DNA of 64,000 nucleotides, from the NCBI RefSeq assembly GCF_035515275.1, contig NZ_DATJBQ010000178.1:1-64000 (forward strand), in the 5' to 3' direction. Source of the DNA: Pusillimonas sp035515275. Lineage in GTDB: Bacteria > Pseudomonadota > Gammaproteobacteria > Burkholderiales > Burkholderiaceae_B. Under the pieces are notes generated by a model. The model was not told where the DNA came from. It saw only the letters and a list, made by a program, of their open reading frames with translations, and searched no databases. Shown one piece after another: positions 61,268 through 64,000 of this stretch; within the stretch, counting starts at the first letter, position 1, and each line of letters opens with the position of its first letter. A program made the translations under genes and the position numbers.

Positions 61268-62356
61268 CTAACGCGTGGATTCGGTTCGACGGCTTAGCTC
61301 GAGCCAACGGCTGTAGCGCGACATGGCAAAACAGAAGACAAAATAAATGGCGCCAATGAACACATAGGCTTCGGCACTGAAGCCCTGCCACTGGGGGTCG
61401 GATATGGCCACCTTGGCCGCCTGGGTCAGATCGAAGATGCCGATGATCATGACGAGCGAGGTATCTTTGAACAAAGAGATGAAAATACCCACAAGCGGCC
61501 CGATGACCACGGTCAGGGCCTGCGGCAGTATGACCGTTCCCATGGTCTGCCAATACCCAAGGCCCAACGACGCGGCCCCTTCGTACTGGCCCTTGGGTAT
61601 GGCCTGAAGGCCTCCACGTACGGTCTCGGCAATATATGCCGCCGCAAACATGATGATGGCGATTTGCGCCCGAAGGAGCTTGTCAATGCCCACACCTTCG
61701 GGCAAAAACAACGGCAGCATCACCGATGACATGAACAACAGACTGATCAAGGGCACACCCCGGATCAGTTCAATGTAAACAACGCATACTGCCTTGATCG
61801 CAGGCAGCTCGGAACGACGTCCCAAGGCAAGCAGCACGCCTAGCGGAAAAGCGCCCGCCACCCCGAAAGTGGCCAGCATCAGCGTCAGAGGCAGGCCTCC
61901 CCACAGGCGGTTTTCGACCGGCACCAAACCGAAAACCCCACCCCACATCAAGATGCCTGCGGCCGCTAAACCGATAAGCCACACACCCGCCAGCCATCTT
62001 CGCTGGAACCGGCGAATGCAACTACACACAATGACGGCGACCAGTATGACGCTGGCCAACAAAGGACGCCACTGCTCGTCATAGGGGTAGATGCCTAATA
62101 GGATGAGCCGGTGCTTGTGGGCCACGAACGCCCAGCAGGCACCGGAAACGCTGCGGCATTCCTGGGCGTCGGCGGCGTCGAAGGCCGCATCGAACAGCAA
62201 CCATTCGAGCGCGGCTGGCACAGCCATGAACAACAGCCATACAAGCAGCACTGTCAGCACTGCATTCAGCGGGGAGCCGAACAGCGAGGCAGCCAGGCGC
62301 GCTGGCCATGACTTGAGCGCGGTGTGCGGGTAGGCGGCAGTAGTGTGTCCGGCCAT
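61268..62356 (-). CDS. aapM: Amino-acid ABC transporter permease, AapM/BztC-like
   Basis: 362 residues with several transmembrane helices and the EAA loop (A-E-T-V-R-G-G-L-Q-A-I-P-K-G-Q-Y-E-G-A). The large N-terminal extension with extra helices is typical of AapM. It would form, with AapQ, the channel of a broad-range L-amino-acid importer. Its start directly abuts the aapQ stop (no gap). The binding protein (AapJ) and ATPase (AapP) genes are not adjacent. Confidence 0.9.
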   Translation of the reverse strand: MAGHTTAAYPHTALKSWPARLAASLFGSPLNAVLTVLLVWLLFMAVPAALEWLLFDAAFDAADAQECRSVSGACWAFVAHKHRLILLGIYPYDEQWRPLLASVILVAVIVCSCIRRFQRRWLAGVWLIGLAAAGILMWGGVFGLVPVENRLWGGLPLTLMLATFGVAGAFPLGVLLALGRRSELPAIKAVCVVYIELIRGVPLISLLFMSSVMLPLFLPEGVGIDKLLRAQIAIIMFAAAYIAETVRGGLQAIPKGQYEGAASLGLGYWQTMGTVILPQALTVVIGPLVGIFISLFKDTSLVMIIGIFDLTQAAKVAISDPQWQGFSAEAYVFIGAIYFVFCFAMSRYSRWLELSRRTESTR

Positions 62357-63535
62357 CTAACGCTCCACCAAGGCTATCCGGCGGTTGTACCAGTTCATCA
62401 GAACCGAGATGGACAGGCTGACAGTCAGATAAGCGGCCATGATCACCATGATTCCTTCAATGGCCTGTCCGGTCTGGTTAAGGGTGGTGTTGGCGATGGA
62501 AACGATGTCGGGGTAACCGATAGCGACCGCCAAGGAACTGTTTTTGGTCAGGTTCAAATACTGGCTGGTCATGGGCGGCACAATGACCCGCAGCGCCTGC
62601 GGCAGCACCACCAACCGCAATACCTGCCGGGGCGCAAGGCCCAAGGCGCGCGCGGCATTCCATTGCCCGCTCCCGATTGCCTGAATACCCGAACGCACCA
62701 CTTCGGCCACGAACGCCGAGGTATACAGCACCAGGCCCACCAACAGGGCGACGAACTCGGGGCTGAGTGTAAGGCCACCCTGAAAATTAAAGCCTTTAAG
62801 TTGCGGCACTTGCCACTGCATCGGGCCCCCGGCCCACCAGGCCGTCAACAATGCCACCGACATGAGCAAAACCGGCAGCATGCGAACAGCAAGGTAAGCC
62901 TCTGTTGATTGATCCCGTACGGCGCGACGGTACAGCACAACGCACACCGCCAGTGCCAGCAGCACGATCAAGACGGTAATGCCGGGTGCACCCCCTTCCA
63001 GCCACGGGATGGCCAGGCCCCGATTGGAAAGAAAGACCCCCGGCAGGGGGTTTAGCGCCTGACGCGGGCTGGGCGTGCTTTCTGTAATAAGCGCATACCA
63101 AAAAAACAATTGCAGCAACAAAGGAATGTTGCGCATGGTTTCAATATAGGTGCCCGCCGCAGCCGACACTAACCAGTTGTGCGACAGGCGCGCTATACCA
63201 AGCAGGGTGCCAAGCAATGTGGCCCCGACAATGCCCACGGCGGCTACACGAAGGGTGTTGAGTACCCCGACCCAAAGGGCGCGGCCATACGTGTCGGCAG
63301 GTGTGTAGGCCACCATCGATTCACCAATGGCAAACCCCGCCTCGTCACCTAAAAAACCGAAGCCGGTGGCAATGTTGCGCGCCCGCAGGTTGTCCAGGGT
63401 ATTGGCAAGCAGGTACCACACCACCAGCCCGACCGCAGCCAGGAGCACTGCCTGGTACAGCAGCGCCCGCCAACGCAAGCCGGAATGCGGACGTGGAGGT
63501 GGTCGGGATGAAGAAACAGGCACTTTCGTCGTCAT
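62357..63535 (-). CDS. aapQ: Amino-acid ABC transporter permease, AapQ/BztB-like
   Basis: 392 residues. Hydrophobic helices from residue 27, a long periplasmic segment and the EAA motif (A-E-V-V-R-S-G-I-Q-A-I-G-S-G-Q-W) followed by L-P-Q-A-L-R-V-I-V-P-P. Length and layout match AapQ. It is the first gene of a two-gene permease unit; the upstream neighbour is ftsE on the opposite strand, so no aapJ precedes it as in the usual aapJQMP order. Confidence 0.9.
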   Translation of the reverse strand: MTTKVPVSSSRPPPRPHSGLRWRALLYQAVLLAAVGLVVWYLLANTLDNLRARNIATGFGFLGDEAGFAIGESMVAYTPADTYGRALWVGVLNTLRVAAVGIVGATLLGTLLGIARLSHNWLVSAAAGTYIETMRNIPLLLQLFFWYALITESTPSPRQALNPLPGVFLSNRGLAIPWLEGGAPGITVLIVLLALAVCVVLYRRAVRDQSTEAYLAVRMLPVLLMSVALLTAWWAGGPMQWQVPQLKGFNFQGGLTLSPEFVALLVGLVLYTSAFVAEVVRSGIQAIGSGQWNAARALGLAPRQVLRLVVLPQALRVIVPPMTSQYLNLTKNSSLAVAIGYPDIVSIANTTLNQTGQAIEGIMVIMAAYLTVSLSISVLMNWYNRRIALVER

Positions 63536-63627
63536 CGCAACGTTTTATGGGCTCATTAGATACAATTCTCAGGCAAGATAGCATAACCAACCACGCGCTA
63601 CCGCAAGGCTCCCGATTCCACCCCGCC

Positions 63628-64000
63628 ATGATCGAATTTCAGCACGTTTTCAAGTCTTACGGACGAAGCCGAAACATACTTTCGGACATCAACTTTCGCG
63701 TCGAGCCCGGCGAATTCATCTTCGTGTCAGGCCCTTCGGGCGCGGGCAAGTCTACGCTGCTCAAGCTGATAGGCGGGCTCGAGCCGGCCAGCCGCGGAAG
63801 CATCTCGGTGAATAATCAGCGTATCGACAAAATGCCCTCGCGCGCGCGCCCGTATTTGCGCCGGGCGGTCGGCATCATCCTTCAGGACACGCACCTGCTT
63901 TACGACCGCAACGCCATCGACAATGTGTTGCTGCCGCTCAAGGTAATAGGGCTCGAAACCGGCGTAGCGGCAACCCGGGCTCGCGCTGCCATCGAAAAAG
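63628..64000 (+). CDS. ftsE: Cell division ATP-binding protein FtsE, N-terminal part (runs off right edge)
   Basis: 124 codons visible. ABC ATPase starting M-I-E-F-Q-H-V-F-K-S-Y, Walker A G-P-S-G-A-G-K-S-T and Q-loop I-L-Q-D. The opening I-E-F-x-x-V-x-K-x-Y and the D-x-x-L-L-x-D-R-x-x-x-x-N-V-x-L-P-L segment are typical of FtsE, which with FtsX activates murein amidases at the septum. The signature motif and Walker B lie beyond the window. Confidence 0.9.
   Translation, partial: MIEFQHVFKSYGRSRNILSDINFRVEPGEFIFVSGPSGAGKSTLLKLIGGLEPASRGSISVNNQRIDKMPSRARPYLRRAVGIILQDTHLLYDRNAIDNVLLPLKVIGLETGVAATRARAAIEK

Overview
The window looks like chromosomal DNA of a high-GC betaproteobacterium of the family Alcaligenaceae (Bordetella, Pusillimonas, Castellaniella and relatives). 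The reasons are the gene order (glyA-nrdR-ribD-ribE, aroQ-accB-accC-prmA-DUF3426, rubredoxin / thiD-thiE-hemL), a lysine/alanine-repeat histone H1-like protein of the Bordetella BpH1 kind, an ~970-residue class Ia NrdA, and a 2-aminobenzoyl-CoA/salicylyl-CoA-type monooxygenase cluster. This assignment is inference; no rRNA gene is present. About 60 protein genes and one tRNA gene can be supported. Most are core genes.

Layout. 1-700: the edge of an integrated element, namely the 5' half of a P4-type tyrosine integrase with repeated arm-type sites, next to tRNA-Ser(GGA). 800-6,600 (minus): ribE, ribD, nrdR, glyA, a YbhB/PEBP protein and tyrS, with a terminator-like hairpin in the tyrS leader. 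6,700-9,300 (plus): M23 peptidase and anmK. 9,300-14,300 (minus): erpA, a coiled-coil membrane protein, argC, rplM-rpsI, pmbA. 14,300-20,800: darP/yjgA, an esterase, a Pat-type acetyltransferase, gltX, a lipoprotein, a CopD-like membrane protein. 20,990-26,000: nrdA-nrdB behind two NrdR boxes at canonical spacing, then the histone-like gene. 26,100-33,300: yggT, slyB-like lipoprotein, pfkB-like kinase, DUF3426, prmA, accC, accB, aroQ, tlpA-like. 33,400-41,900 (plus): mpl, yqiA-like, RNB exonuclease, tonB, aroE, mtgA, lptG, apaH. 42,000-47,200: plsC-like, ruvX, yqgE, rubredoxin, a degenerate thiD, thiE, hemL. 47,650-55,700: a self-contained CoA-dependent aromatic acid cluster (RidA-like, CoA ligase, acyl-CoA dehydrogenase, unusual crotonase, SDR, fused monooxygenase/reductase) with a divergent MarR regulator. 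55,900-60,400 (plus): argJ, rplU-rpmA, obgE, proB. 60,400-63,500 (minus): an OmpA-family lipoprotein and two amino-acid ABC permeases. The window ends in ftsE.

The most unusual signal is a pair of non-coding elements, 41957-42047 and 47359-47451, each between convergent genes. Each is a perfect 31- or 32-bp inverted repeat around a 29-nt centre. The centres match at 28 of 29 positions once one copy is reverse-complemented, while the arms differ widely between copies yet pair perfectly within each. Other points of interest are the aromatic cluster, whose crotonase lacks both usual catalytic glutamates and whose RidA protein lacks the usual catalytic arginine; a Gly-to-Val change in the Mpl P-loop; terminator hairpins directly upstream of tyrS and prmA; and a perfect palindrome upstream of plsC.
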